Source: Clostridiaceae bacterium
Lineage (GTDB): Bacteria; Bacillota; Clostridia; Lachnospirales; Lachnospiraceae
Reading direction: 5' to 3'
Assembly: GCA_902363735.1 (NCBI GenBank)
Contig: CABJBA010000004.1
Coordinates: 310,001-374,000 of the forward strand
DNA length: 64,000 nt
This document shows, piece by piece, positions 18,449 through 27,782 of the stretch; the stretch's first letter is position 1, and each line of letters begins with the position of its first letter. A program made the position numbers and the translations under genes. Under the pieces are notes generated by a model, which worked only from the letters and a program-made list of their open reading frames with translations, had not been told where the DNA came from and ran no database searches.

Positions 18449-20317
18449 TTATTCTTTCTCAGAAGTATCCTTACATTTCCATAATTCACTAAGCTGACAA
18501 TTATAGGCGATTAAAAACTCCTCATTTAGCTTTCCTTTGGTACGCTTTTTATTCAAGTCAAATAGATTGCTGATTTCCTGCATTTCTTTTTGATAAAAAT
18601 TCTTCTTGCCTGGAGATAGCTTTTTCCGGTAAGGCTGAATCTTTTCATCCAATATCACCCCCGCCTTTTCCGGTGCTTTCACCATCATGCTCCGATACCG
18701 ATCTGCATTTGTTTCTCTTTTCCCCTTTTCCTCTTCCGTAAAGGTGTCATACTCCATTTTGTAGTATACCGCCAGCAGTCTTCCATACAAATAGCTTCTT
18801 TCATCTCGTGTTCGGTCCAGACTCATCTCGTCATGCTCCCCCTTCTTATTTTTATATCTGTCCTTGTGATCTTTTTGAATTAACGCACAGGCAATATCCA
18901 TTATTTTTTTACGGTTATAATTTCCGAAAGCCATGGGCCTTAAGGCATTCTGAAATGCTGCTTTTACTATATCTTTAGGGATATCCTTCCTCTCTACCAT
19001 ACAGGGAATAAGCCTTTCAAGTACATCTTCCATCCATTCATCATCAACATGCAAAAGACCATTCCGCTCTGTGCCATAAGCAGCTCTTACAATATCTTCC
19101 GGCTCAGGAGCCATAGTGTAATTCTTTAATATACCTGACTTTTTATATGTCATTTTCCAGCAGCAGGAGGTATGCCAGTATATCAGATTGTCTAAGAAAT
19201 CTGACCCTTTCATTTGCTGGAAATAAGCAACTGAAAGTCTTCCTGGAGTTGCTCCCTTCAAAGACAGAACCACAATCCTCTTTGATGGATCTTCAAACTG
19301 GGAAAACCTTCCCCGGACTGCAAGATTCAATCCCTTTGCATAATTTTCTCCTAAATCCGGCAGGAACTCTTCCTGACCGACATAAGCAAGATCAAAGGTG
19401 TCTTCTCTCATCCAATCAGGAACTTCCTCATGCTCTGGATTCCAGGTAATCACACACATGCCATATTTCCGGTACCCTTGACGTTGAATCAACCACCGCA
19501 GAACATTGTGGGCCTGCTGGGAGGGGATATACCCCACACTTACTGCCTCCTCCTTTGAAGAAAAACGTCCCCGGTAGGTAAATCCAAAAGAATCATTAGA
19601 GGAAATAAGCTTTGCTTTGTCTCCGCTGTTTCTGATCTTTGACGGATGTTTTTCAGAAACCGCCATGTTCTGTCCTGTGATATAATCCAGATCCATTTTT
19701 TCAAAATGCTTTACATAATAATTCACATAATCATCATACAGAGCAGTTTCTTTCCACACCTCTCCTAACCCATTCACCCCGGCACTCTGAATGCAAAAAC
19801 GCACAAAAGCATCTGCCTGGACAACCCCCTCTATTTTTACATCAGCTCGGAGATTTTCTGACTCATCGATAAGTAACACTTCTGTATCAATCAGATCCTT
19901 AATAAGACTTCCCTTTTTTACATAGGAATAAATGGCCTTTACATAGTCATGACAACCTGCATCCACCCATTGTTCTAACTGTTTCAGATAGGCTGCATAA
20001 AATTCTTCCGACTTATTACGCTTGCTATATAGCCCATAATCACCGGCAAGATAACATAACTTATCAGACAGAGGATGAGGTGCGATTCCACTGGAACGGC
20101 TGCCGGAATCCTCGGTTACCGGGATAATGGTCACTGCTTCTGCCTTTTCCACCTTTCTGGCACCTTTCCATTCTCCTGAAAGTCCCAACACAACTTCAAT
20201 CTGCGCATTCTGGGTGGAATGGGCAATGGGGAGAAGCACAAATCCCTTTTGATCCCTTTTTCCAATAAAACTTCTGGATTTCTCATAAGTTTCGTTAAGG
20301 ACCTGCATATATCCCAT
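18449..20317 (-). CDS. cas8c: Cas8c/Csd1 large subunit of the type I-C Cascade
   Basis: A 622-aa subunit that recognises the PAM and holds the displaced DNA strand; in I-C the gene may also make a small Cas11-like C-terminal product from an internal start. Csd1 hallmarks seen include the N-terminal GFVLLPIAHSTQNAQIEVVL, RSSGIAPHPLSDKLCYLAGDY, the middle SFGFTYRGRFSSKEEAVSVGY, and a helical C-terminal third (KAPEKAGVILDEKIQPYRKKLSP). Any internal Cas11 start would lie in this last third; I did not single one out. One base separates it from the cas5c stop. Confidence 0.95.
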   Translation of the reverse strand: MGYMQVLNETYEKSRSFIGKRDQKGFVLLPIAHSTQNAQIEVVLGLSGEWKGARKVEKAEAVTIIPVTEDSGSRSSGIAPHPLSDKLCYLAGDYGLYSKRNKSEEFYAAYLKQLEQWVDAGCHDYVKAIYSYVKKGSLIKDLIDTEVLLIDESENLRADVKIEGVVQADAFVRFCIQSAGVNGLGEVWKETALYDDYVNYYVKHFEKMDLDYITGQNMAVSEKHPSKIRNSGDKAKLISSNDSFGFTYRGRFSSKEEAVSVGYIPSQQAHNVLRWLIQRQGYRKYGMCVITWNPEHEEVPDWMREDTFDLAYVGQEEFLPDLGENYAKGLNLAVRGRFSQFEDPSKRIVVLSLKGATPGRLSVAYFQQMKGSDFLDNLIYWHTSCCWKMTYKKSGILKNYTMAPEPEDIVRAAYGTERNGLLHVDDEWMEDVLERLIPCMVERKDIPKDIVKAAFQNALRPMAFGNYNRKKIMDIACALIQKDHKDRYKNKKGEHDEMSLDRTRDERSYLYGRLLAVYYKMEYDTFTEEEKGKRETNADRYRSMMVKAPEKAGVILDEKIQPYRKKLSPGKKNFYQKEMQEISNLFDLNKKRTKGKLNEEFLIAYNCQLSELWKCKDTSEKE

Positions 20318-20318
20318 C

Positions 20319-21056
20319 TTACTTCACCCCCTCTTTCTCAAAAAGAGCATGAAATTCCTCTAATCCAGAAAAATTTCCAGAACCAAATTGTTTTCCCATC
20401 ATGCTTCTTAATTCCCTTCTAATCTTGCAGTATTCAGGACGAATAAACTCCACCACGCCCTTTTTTAGAACCGGATTCCAGAAACGAGCAGTCATCATTT
20501 CTTTTTCTTCTTCCCTTACTGCATCGTCTGGATAAGTCATACCATGAAACATTGGTCCCATTGCCCATTCCTCCAGCTCGTCATATGCTCCTTTTCCCTC
20601 GTCAAATTCGCAGGGTTCTGCATAAGCCTGGCATTCCCTGGTTCCAAGAAAAACATCCCTTCTCCCGCCCCGTTCCAGCATTCTTTTAGCTATAAAGAAA
20701 TGCTTGTTTTCATTTCTGTCTTCCTGTAGATTGGAGCGGTTTTCATTCCATTCAAAATGGGCCTTTACATGATACTCCACATTTCTTAAATAAGTATAAT
20801 AGGACAGAGTATTTCCTCCTCCATATTCAATGGGTCTTATTCCAACAGATTCTGTCTGGATTGGTTTCATCACCCTTACCTTGTCAATCACCCATACAAA
20901 GGTTGGCTTCCAGTATATACTTTCTGCAATTCCTTTTAATGCCTGATAAGTGGGAATCGAATAAGAAAATTTTTCTCCTCCGATTCGATTTATAGGGTCT
21001 GAAAATAGTGCTCTTCTTCCGTAAACTTTAAATTCAATGCTGTTTTCTTTTTTCAA
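20319..21056 (-). CDS. cas5c: Cas5c/Cas5d crRNA-processing endoribonuclease
   Basis: 245 aa. In subtype I-C, Cas5 replaces Cas6 and cuts the repeat hairpin. Residues matching the catalytic set described for Cas5d are present: Tyr48 (SIYWKP), Lys118 and His119 (NENKHFFIAKR). Family features FKVYGRRALFSDP at the N-terminus and GGRRDVFLGTRECQAY after the active site are intact. It is expected to cut at the 3' side of the GACCCT stem and stay bound to the 5' handle. The gene follows cas3 by 12 nt. Confidence 0.95.
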   Translation of the reverse strand: MKKENSIEFKVYGRRALFSDPINRIGGEKFSYSIPTYQALKGIAESIYWKPTFVWVIDKVRVMKPIQTESVGIRPIEYGGGNTLSYYTYLRNVEYHVKAHFEWNENRSNLQEDRNENKHFFIAKRMLERGGRRDVFLGTRECQAYAEPCEFDEGKGAYDELEEWAMGPMFHGMTYPDDAVREEEKEMMTARFWNPVLKKGVVEFIRPEYCKIRRELRSMMGKQFGSGNFSGLEEFHALFEKEGVK

Positions 21057-21068
21057 CTCATATCCCTC

Positions 21069-23456
21069 CTAAACCAACAAAAATTCTTCTTTCCCGTCTA
21101 ATACAACGCCCAATGCCTGATCATAAAAGCCATCTTTTAATGCCAGAATCTTTCCATTCTTTAGAGATGCAATGGCTCCCGCCCTGGTCAGTTCCTGTAT
21201 TTTATCTCTGTAAAAATTCACGGTAAACCTCTGTCCCTTTCTCATAAGCAACACCAGGTCTTTCCCCGGAAGTTCTCCGTTTAATTGATTGATGATATTC
21301 TTCCCTTCTCCATAGGGAACCAAAATCCCAACCGTATTTCTCTCTATTACTTCAAAAGCTTCCCCAGCGGTCTTAAAGGCCTGGTACATGGATAAATCCG
21401 GGTTCTTTGCCTTGTCATATTTTTCTCCATATGCCTTTTTCCCCATTCGGTTGCCGCTTAAAAGATCTACCATATTGGTATTGTCCTTTTTCATGGGATA
21501 AGTCATTTCCATTTGCTGGTCTGGATCATAATAGTAGTTCTGGTAATACGCCTGAAGTGCTGGTCTGGATAAAAGATCGTTGTAAAATTGGTCTCCATCC
21601 TGTTGAAATCGTTCCACAATTCCCTGACAGCAAGCAGCTCCTTTCCGAATCTGTTCCATATGACCAAGACGCTCTGCTTCATAACGAACAAGGAATACCA
21701 CTCCTTCTCCCTCTTCTCCATTGCGATTACATCTGCCTGCTGCCTGTGCAATACTGTCCAGACCTGCATAGGAACGTATTACACTGGAAAAAGACAAATC
21801 CACTCCTGCTTCAATCAGGGAAGTACTGATGCAGACCAGCCGCTTTCCCTGTTTTCTATTTTTGATCTGATTGATGGAGGATAGACGGTGCTCCGGGCAC
21901 ATGCTGGTACTTAGATGGACCAGTGTTATGGGGTCTCCTGATTCTTCTAATGCTGATTTCAACTCACGATAGAGACTTTCTACTGCCTTTTTTGTATTTA
22001 AGATAACCAGCATGTCCCTGTGGTTTACAAGCTGTTCTTTTACAAAGCCACAAAGCCGGTCCGTGGACATGATTCCGCTTTTCTCCTCAATCCTGACCCG
22101 TTTTAATTGTTTATAAAGGGCATCTACATCAGAAATCAAATCCGGGGGTTCTGACAGATGAATGGGGGCTGGTATCTGATCCAAAACCGGCTGGGTTGCT
22201 GAACAGAGCAAAACCGTGGTATGGCAGAGGTGAGAAAGATAATTCATGGTCAAGTTAAACATCCGGAGCATAGTAATGGGTAAGGATTGTATCTCATCAA
22301 TCAGGATTACGGAATCTGTCAAATTGTGAAACCTTCTTACAGAACTTGTCTTTCCAGCAAACAAGGTATTTAAAAACTGGACAAAGGTGGTAATCACAAT
22401 GGGGCTGTCCCAATTTTCTGTGAGGTGGTGATAGGAACTGCCATAACTTTCTTCTTTCTCATCTTCCATTATTACATTGGAATGATGTTCCAAAATCATG
22501 GACTCTTCTCCCAATGCGTCCCGGAATACCTGACTGTTCTGCTCCAAAATGCTTAAATAGGGCCCTATGTAAAAAATGTGTTTTTTCTTGTACTTCCTGG
22601 CATGGTTGATGGCATACCGCATACTGCTAAGAGTCTTTGCACCTCCAGTTGGAACTGCCAGACGATATATGCCCGAAGGATTATCTGCAAAGGCCAGACA
22701 TTCATCTGCAATCTTTCTGCGAAGAGCAGATATCCCATCTTTTTTAGGAAAATTGTTTAATTCCTTTTCCAGATTAAGAGCCGGAACTTCCCAATCTGTT
22801 TCTACTCCTGCATTAAGGTCTTCCGGGTTTCGGTCACCACAGAAAACGGCCGTATCCAAACGGTCTGCATCAATTAATATGGACAACAGCATACGGTATA
22901 GAAGTCCTTTGGTAAATTCTTTGCTAAGGGCATACTTCAAAACAGATATTTCCAAGACGGATACTTCCTCTACTGCTTTTTTAAAGATTTCATCCGTATC
23001 ATCCTGGCAGACTTCACTGCTCTGCAGATTGTCAATAACTTCCTCGTAATCCAGATCTTCCAGATTTTCCACTCTTTTACGGAAGCAGTCCTCCCCTTTT
23101 ACAGACATACAGTCATTCAGTCCATGATGGGAAAGAATTGCTTCACAAATCAATTGAGCCGTCAGCTTTTCTGTCGGACTTCCCTTATAGTATCTTTGAT
23201 AAATATATATAGCTCCGGCAGAACTGTGATTGACTGTAGTACTTCCCTTTTTTATGCTGCCAGATACAGCAGATCGAATGTAATTTTCAAATTCCTTTCT
23301 GAATTTTCCCAGATCATGATACAAGCCGGTAATATATGCAAGACATCCGATGTCTAATGGAATGCCCAGACTTTTTGCAACCCGGGCGGTTCCTTTTAGA
23401 TGTTTGATTACAGTCTGCTCATTCTGCATATTATTAGGATCAATATGAGCAATCAT
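21069..23456 (-). CDS. cas3: Cas3 HD nuclease-helicase (subtype I-C)
   Basis: A 795-aa effector. The N-terminal HD nuclease has H47-D48 (YHDLGKF), a second His stretch NHSSAG, SHHG at 110-113 and DADR at 197-200. SF2 helicase motifs follow: Walker A PTGGAKT at 269-275, DEIQ (LIDEIQSLP), SATQP, and STSLIEAGVDLSF...QAAGRCNRNGE (motifs V/VI). All catalytic residues look intact, so target DNA degradation should work. It is the first gene of the cas operon and has its own promoter (TTGCAA-N17-TATAAT at 23510-23538). Confidence 0.96.
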   Translation of the reverse strand: MIAHIDPNNMQNEQTVIKHLKGTARVAKSLGIPLDIGCLAYITGLYHDLGKFRKEFENYIRSAVSGSIKKGSTTVNHSSAGAIYIYQRYYKGSPTEKLTAQLICEAILSHHGLNDCMSVKGEDCFRKRVENLEDLDYEEVIDNLQSSEVCQDDTDEIFKKAVEEVSVLEISVLKYALSKEFTKGLLYRMLLSILIDADRLDTAVFCGDRNPEDLNAGVETDWEVPALNLEKELNNFPKKDGISALRRKIADECLAFADNPSGIYRLAVPTGGAKTLSSMRYAINHARKYKKKHIFYIGPYLSILEQNSQVFRDALGEESMILEHHSNVIMEDEKEESYGSSYHHLTENWDSPIVITTFVQFLNTLFAGKTSSVRRFHNLTDSVILIDEIQSLPITMLRMFNLTMNYLSHLCHTTVLLCSATQPVLDQIPAPIHLSEPPDLISDVDALYKQLKRVRIEEKSGIMSTDRLCGFVKEQLVNHRDMLVILNTKKAVESLYRELKSALEESGDPITLVHLSTSMCPEHRLSSINQIKNRKQGKRLVCISTSLIEAGVDLSFSSVIRSYAGLDSIAQAAGRCNRNGEEGEGVVFLVRYEAERLGHMEQIRKGAACCQGIVERFQQDGDQFYNDLLSRPALQAYYQNYYYDPDQQMEMTYPMKKDNTNMVDLLSGNRMGKKAYGEKYDKAKNPDLSMYQAFKTAGEAFEVIERNTVGILVPYGEGKNIINQLNGELPGKDLVLLMRKGQRFTVNFYRDKIQELTRAGAIASLKNGKILALKDGFYDQALGVVLDGKEEFLLV

Positions 23457-23509
23457 TTGCGTACCTTCTTCTTTATTGTATTTTCAATAAGAATATTATA
23501 ATAGCTATA

Positions 23510-23538
23510 ATTATACAACTTCTGATTATCCCTTGCAA
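23510..23538 (-). promoter_or_regulatory. Promoter of the cas operon
   Basis: On the minus strand TTGCAA (23533-23538), a 17-bp spacer and a perfect TATAAT (23510-23515) lie about 55 nt upstream of the cas3 start, between the small upstream gene and cas3. Confidence 0.65.
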
Positions 23539-23563
23539 TATGCGTTTATTATTCCTTCATATA

Positions 23564-23755
23564 TCAACAACATTTGGCACAGCTTTCTGCTTTTGTATAC
23601 CCCCTTCTCTTTGCATGTATAATTGCCTGTTCTTCATTATCCCAATCTCCTAAACTCATATAAAAGCTGGTTGGTCTGTTTGAACAAACGGAGGTATGAA
23701 CCCCATTCTTCTTATTTGGATTTTTTGTAGTATCCAGAATCAATAAATATTCCAT
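23564..23755 (-). CDS. Small cysteine-rich protein of unknown function upstream of cas3
   Basis: A 63-aa protein beginning MEYLLILDTT with a good ribosome site (AAAGGAAGTG) before the ATG. The pattern H-x3-C (HTSVC), SLGDWDNEEQAIIHAKRRGY and a C-terminal ESCAKCC resembles small conserved proteins ending in G/S-C-x2-CC that turn up in many genomes without a known role. The paired cysteines could bind a metal. It lies 108 nt ahead of cas3 in the same orientation, but the cas3 promoter sits between them, so co-transcription is optional. I cannot name a function. Confidence 0.6.
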   Translation of the reverse strand: MEYLLILDTTKNPNKKNGVHTSVCSNRPTSFYMSLGDWDNEEQAIIHAKRRGYTKAESCAKCC

Positions 23756-24650
23756 TTTACACTTCCTTTCATTTTTTAGTAAATGAAAGAAAAACCAACG
23801 TATTTTACCGTTTCATTTTTACATGTTTTTCGTTAAATATCTTGACGTTTCATGCTAAATCTATTAAAGCTAAGTTGTTTTCTATTTTAACATTAATAGA
23901 AGCTTTTTGGATATCATCTGTTCAATGTAAAAGATTGGCAGGCGATAGGCTTTCCATGGTAAAATCCCTCCTTTGTTACCCCATAGATTTCATCTAATTT
24001 ATCCAGTACACGCTTTACACCGTCTTTTTTATCTGTATTTTCACGCCCTCCCAATGGTTCCAGCAAGTCCCATGCCCTTTTGGATCGCTTCATACAGCCC
24101 CTAGTAGGACAGCTTCATATTGTTAGCCTCCTGTACCAGATTTGATTGGAGTGGGCATCAGAATTGGAAATAAGCTGAAAACAATTCAGAGCCGTCCACC
24201 GCCTAAGCATAGTAGGCCCGTAGATAGCTCTGTCTCCAGTACGTATATGTAAGGCGTTAAGTCTTCATACCATTCTTCTACTGTATTAAAACTAGAAAAT
24301 GCCCCAAACAGCAAAAAGTAAGGCATCCAGATATATGCCGGGATAATGGACCGAATCCCAGCCCTAACAATTCCTTCCTTTCCGGAATTAATTGAGCGAC
24401 TAAAATCTTCATTAAAATAACTCCTTCTCCGAAAAAACCATTGTTAGTCTTATCAATTAACACTCATACGGATCATGGAATTCTGCCAGATTGGAAGCCG
24501 TTGAGCATACAAAATTTTCTGCCCGGGACTGTATAATTTATCTTCCCAAAGAGGTAAGAGGCATCATCAAGGTGACTTCTGATTCCTATACGGAAAAAGT
24601 TTTAGCGGCCTAATGTCTACCCCAGTCTACCCCAAAAAAGACATTTCTAT
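23756..24650. other. Degenerate stretch with scattered coding remnants
   Basis: No intact gene is seen. On the minus strand fragments of apparent protein lie in shifting frames, for example MPYFLLFGAFSSFNTVEEWY near 24290-24345 (hydrophobic, membrane-like) and MKRSKRAWDLLEPLGG near 24080. On the plus strand a short open tail (about 24480-24613, ...IIYLPKEVRGIIKV...) ends just before the tRNA terminator. This looks like a deletion scar next to a tRNA gene. None of the pieces could be assigned to a family. Confidence 0.4.
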
Positions 24651-24697
24651 ATAACAAAAAACAGCCGGAAACCCTTATAAAATCAAGGTTCCGGCTA
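24651..24697 (-). terminator. Terminator after tRNA-Gly
   Basis: Arms AGCCGGAA (24663-24670) and TTCCGGCT (24689-24696), with a run of six or more Ts on the minus strand beyond the stem. It lies 13 nt downstream of the tRNA 3' end. Confidence 0.75.
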
Positions 24698-24709
24698 CCT
24701 ATTAATAAG

Positions 24710-24782
24710 AGCGCGAGACGGGACTCGAACCCGCGACCCCGACCTTGGCAAGGTCGTACTCCACCAACTGAGCCACTCGCGC
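24710..24782 (-). tRNA. tRNA-Gly (anticodon GCC)
   Basis: A cloverleaf can be drawn on the minus strand: acceptor GCGCGAG/CTCGCGC, D-stem GCTC/GAGT, anticodon arm CGACC-TTGCCAA-GGTCG with GCC, and T-arm GCGGG-TTCGAGT-CCCGT. Length is 73 nt without CCA. It is followed by an intrinsic terminator. Confidence 0.96.
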
Positions 24783-24843
24783 ATAACTAATATTTCCTTT
24801 TCTCATTTCTGAGAACACAAAAATTATAGCATATGATTTCAAA

Positions 24844-24883
24844 AAATGCAAGAGGGTTTAAAAAGTTTTCACCTCCTGCATTT
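24844..24883 (-). terminator. Terminator of the dpp-peptidase operon
   Basis: On the minus strand AATGCAGGAGG pairs with CCTCTTGCATT (one wobble) followed by TTTT, just after the stop of the last gene of the operon at 24898. Confidence 0.7.
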
Positions 24884-24897
24884 TCCAAATTCCCTCT

Positions 24898-25635
24898 TTA
24901 TTTCAGTCTTTCATCACTGCACCGGTTCACAAAATCTGCAAACAATTTATTCATAACAGGAGCCGAATTAATCAGGTTTTCCGGATGCCATTGGATCCCC
25001 GTAATCAATCCTTCCTCATCCTCCAAAGCCTCAATCACGCCATCAGATGCATAGGCAGAAACCTTAAGTCCCTTTCCCAGCTCTTTTACAGCCTGATGAT
25101 GCATGGAGTTAGTTTGACAGCTTCCAGAACCCAGTACATCTGCCAGTCTGGTTCCCTCCACAATTTCCACCTTATGAGTTACATAACTTCTGTTCCTTTT
25201 CTGCAAATGCTGAATGCTCTCTTGCTCCCTCAGAGACAAATCCTGGTACAGGCTTCCTCCCATAAGTACATTCAGAAACTGATGCCCTTTACAGATTCCA
25301 AGCATAGGAATCCTTTTCTCCAGGGCGTACTGCCCGGCTTTCCAATACGCCTCATCTATTTCCGGACGAATCTCTCCAATCTCAGGCAGAGGTTCCTCTC
25401 CGTAATACCACGGCTGAATATCCTCGCCTCCAGGAATCAGAATTCCGCTGCAAAAAGACAAGGCATCCTCAGGATCTTCTGAAACAGAAAAGGCCGGTAT
25501 CATCACCGGAATTCCGCCGTTTCTCTGGATTGATTCAATATAATCGCTGTTTACAAAGGCCCGTTCTATGCTGTTGAACATGCCCACTTCCGTCATAAAT
25601 GTATTACCCAAGATACCAATGACCGGCTTTCTCAT
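24898..25635 (-). CDS. Gamma-glutamyl-gamma-aminobutyrate hydrolase family protein (peptidase C26)
   Basis: About 245 aa from ATG at 25635, which has AGAGGTG six nt upstream; an ATG five codons earlier is less well placed. Class I glutamine-amidotransferase fold: nucleophile elbow GICKGHQ (Cys near 118), the preceding ILIPGGEDIQPWYYGE, and the His-Glu pair in IQWHPEN. PuuD-like enzymes cleave gamma-glutamyl amides such as gamma-Glu-GABA. Here it is the last gene of a peptide-uptake operon beside an M42 aminopeptidase, so a role in breaking gamma-glutamyl peptides is a fair inference. Confidence 0.88.
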   Translation of the reverse strand: MRKPVIGILGNTFMTEVGMFNSIERAFVNSDYIESIQRNGGIPVMIPAFSVSEDPEDALSFCSGILIPGGEDIQPWYYGEEPLPEIGEIRPEIDEAYWKAGQYALEKRIPMLGICKGHQFLNVLMGGSLYQDLSLREQESIQHLQKRNRSYVTHKVEIVEGTRLADVLGSGSCQTNSMHHQAVKELGKGLKVSAYASDGVIEALEDEEGLITGIQWHPENLINSAPVMNKLFADFVNRCSDERLK

Positions 25636-25667
25636 GATGTCACCTCTCATATTTTCCTGCAGTCTGC

Positions 25668-26756
25668 CTAAAGAATATCCTGACGGCAGATGTGGCGTAT
25701 TACCTGGCTGTCAAGCCCTTTAATCACCTGGGCAGCCAGCTGGGTTGCAGCCTCCAAATCCTCTTTTGCACAGAAATTATAATGTGTATGAACATATCTG
25801 GAGGGCACTCCAAGAACCAGGACAGGAACAGCTTTTCCAGTAAGGCTGATCTTTCCTGCATTGGTGCTTCCGCCCCTTCTGACTGCCTCCTGATACCTGA
25901 TACCAAACTTTTTAGCTGTTTCCATGGCATATTCAATAAAAACAGGATTAGAAATATAACTGTTATCCATGCGTCTAATCTGTACTCCGCCCTTCATCCT
26001 GCCCTGTGCAATTCCTGCATCGAAGAAAAAGTCGTCAGAAGGAGAGCCTTCAAACACAATAGCAAGGTCAGGCTTAATGATCTGACTTGTGACTGTAGCC
26101 CCTCTCATCCCCACTTCCTCCTGGGCAGCAAAGGCTCCCACTACGTTGACCGCCAGCTTATCCTTTTCATCAAAAAGCCTGTCCATGGTGTCAATAATGC
26201 AGGCGCAGCCTGCCCGGTTGTCAAATGCCTTACCAAAGCAAATCCCATGCTCTTTATCATATTCAAAAGAAACATCAGGAACCATTGGGTCTCCGATGGA
26301 AATACCGAAGTCTTCCTCCGCCTCTTTCCGGCTGGTAGCTCCCACATCTACATAAATGCTCTCGATATCCAGGTTTTGGGAACCACGCTCTTTATCATTC
26401 ATGAAATGCACCGGCTTTGAAGTAATGATCCCCTTTACAAGCTTTCCTGACCTGGTCTTGATCCGGACCGTGTGGGCAGGAATATTGGTGAGGTGAAATC
26501 CCCCCAGCATAAGAAGTCCCAGACAGCCATTATTATGAATGCACTGTACCATAAAACCGCATTCATCCAGATGGGCATCTAACTGAATGACAGGTTTTTT
26601 TTCATCAGCTCCCGGCATCCTGGCATAGAGATTGTGCATGGCATCATGCTCCACCTGATACCGGCTCAGATATCCGGCTGCTGTCCGTACTACATCTTCT
26701 TCAAAACCGCTGGGGCCAAAAGCATCTGATATCCGGCCCAACATTTCAATATTCAT
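25668..26756 (-). CDS. M42-family metallo-aminopeptidase
   Basis: 362 aa of the FrvX/PepA-like glutamyl aminopeptidase and cellulase M family. Two-metal ligands are visible in LDAHLDECGF (His), KAFDNRAGC (bridging Asp), AAQEEVGMRG (catalytic Glu-Glu), VFEGSP, and the C-terminal PSRYVHTHYN (His). Cytosolic tetrahedral particles of this family remove N-terminal residues from peptides. It lies 33 nt after the ATPase gene of the oligopeptide transporter and 32 nt before the C26 hydrolase gene. The operon therefore imports peptides and then degrades them. Confidence 0.93.
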   Translation of the reverse strand: MNIEMLGRISDAFGPSGFEEDVVRTAAGYLSRYQVEHDAMHNLYARMPGADEKKPVIQLDAHLDECGFMVQCIHNNGCLGLLMLGGFHLTNIPAHTVRIKTRSGKLVKGIITSKPVHFMNDKERGSQNLDIESIYVDVGATSRKEAEEDFGISIGDPMVPDVSFEYDKEHGICFGKAFDNRAGCACIIDTMDRLFDEKDKLAVNVVGAFAAQEEVGMRGATVTSQIIKPDLAIVFEGSPSDDFFFDAGIAQGRMKGGVQIRRMDNSYISNPVFIEYAMETAKKFGIRYQEAVRRGGSTNAGKISLTGKAVPVLVLGVPSRYVHTHYNFCAKEDLEAATQLAAQVIKGLDSQVIRHICRQDIL

Positions 26757-26789
26757 AACATTCTCCTCTTTTTCACGTTCTATATTCCA

Positions 26790-27782
26790 TCAAAATCCCG
26801 TTGAAGGGATCTTATCATCATACAAATGACAGTAAACATAGTGCTCTTTATCCACCTGGTACCGCTCCGGTTCCTTCACACTGCAGATATCCATACATTT
26901 AGGACAGCGTGTGTGGAATTTACAGCCTGGAGGCGGATTTAAAGCAGAAGGAATCGTTCCTTCCAGAATCACCCGTTCCCGTTTAACCTCAGGGTCAGGA
27001 ATGGGAACTGCAGAAAGCAGAGCCTGAGTATAAGGGTGAAGAGGGTTTTTATAAAGGGATTCCTTATCTCCCACTTCTACGAAATTCCCAAGATACATAA
27101 CTCCCACCCGGTCGCTGATGTGCTCTACAACACTTAAATCATGAGCCACAAAAATATAGGTGAGGGAAAATTCCTTTTTTAAGTCATTTAGCAGGTTTAG
27201 TACCTGAGCCTGAATAGATACATCAAGTGCTGAGACCGGCTCATCCGCAATAATCAATTTGGGTTCTACTGCCAATGCTCTGGCAATGCCGATGCGCTGA
27301 CGCTGGCCGCCTGAAAATTCATGGGGATACCGGTTAGCATGGTAATCATCAAGCCCCACCTTACGAAGAAGTCCTAAGACCTTTTTCTCCAGCTCTTCCC
27401 TGGTTTTTGTAAGTCCGTGAATAATAATAGGCTCTGCAATAATATCAAATACAGACATCCTGGGATTTAATGAAGCATAAGGGTCCTGAAATACCATTTG
27501 AACCGTTTTGCGGACAGGACGCATCTGCTTGCTGTTATAACGGGAGATTTCCTCGCCGTCCAGAAGAATTTCACCGGAAGTAGGCTCCTCCAGCTTGCAG
27601 ATTCCCCTTCCCAAGGTGGATTTTCCGCATCCTGACTCACCTACGATTCCAAATACCTCTCCTTTTTTCACCTCAAAGGAAACGCCATCCACCGCCTTCA
27701 CATACTCTCGCTTTCCAAATGCGGAACCGGTTACGGAATAATACACCTTCATGTCTTTCACTGTCAATAAATGCTCTGCCAT
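26790..27782 (-). CDS. Oligopeptide/dipeptide ABC transporter ATPase (OppF/DppF type)
   Basis: 330 aa. Walker A GESGCGKST at 48-56, signature SGGQRQRIGIARALA, Walker B LIIADEPVSALD, and the family C-terminal cysteine cluster GCKFHTRCPKCMDIC, thought to bind an iron-sulfur cluster. It works with the DppD-like ATPase as the engine of the permease pair. Start ATG overlaps the stop of the preceding gene by 1 nt (TAATG), showing translational coupling. Substrate is probably peptides, judging from the peptidases downstream. Confidence 0.94.
   Translation of the reverse strand: MAEHLLTVKDMKVYYSVTGSAFGKREYVKAVDGVSFEVKKGEVFGIVGESGCGKSTLGRGICKLEEPTSGEILLDGEEISRYNSKQMRPVRKTVQMVFQDPYASLNPRMSVFDIIAEPIIIHGLTKTREELEKKVLGLLRKVGLDDYHANRYPHEFSGGQRQRIGIARALAVEPKLIIADEPVSALDVSIQAQVLNLLNDLKKEFSLTYIFVAHDLSVVEHISDRVGVMYLGNFVEVGDKESLYKNPLHPYTQALLSAVPIPDPEVKRERVILEGTIPSALNPPPGCKFHTRCPKCMDICSVKEPERYQVDKEHYVYCHLYDDKIPSTGF

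Noticed and set aside
24278..24463. 61-aa minus-strand reading frame
   Set aside because: The more protein-like frame in the same DNA is a different one and is interrupted; the open frame is a by-product of decay.
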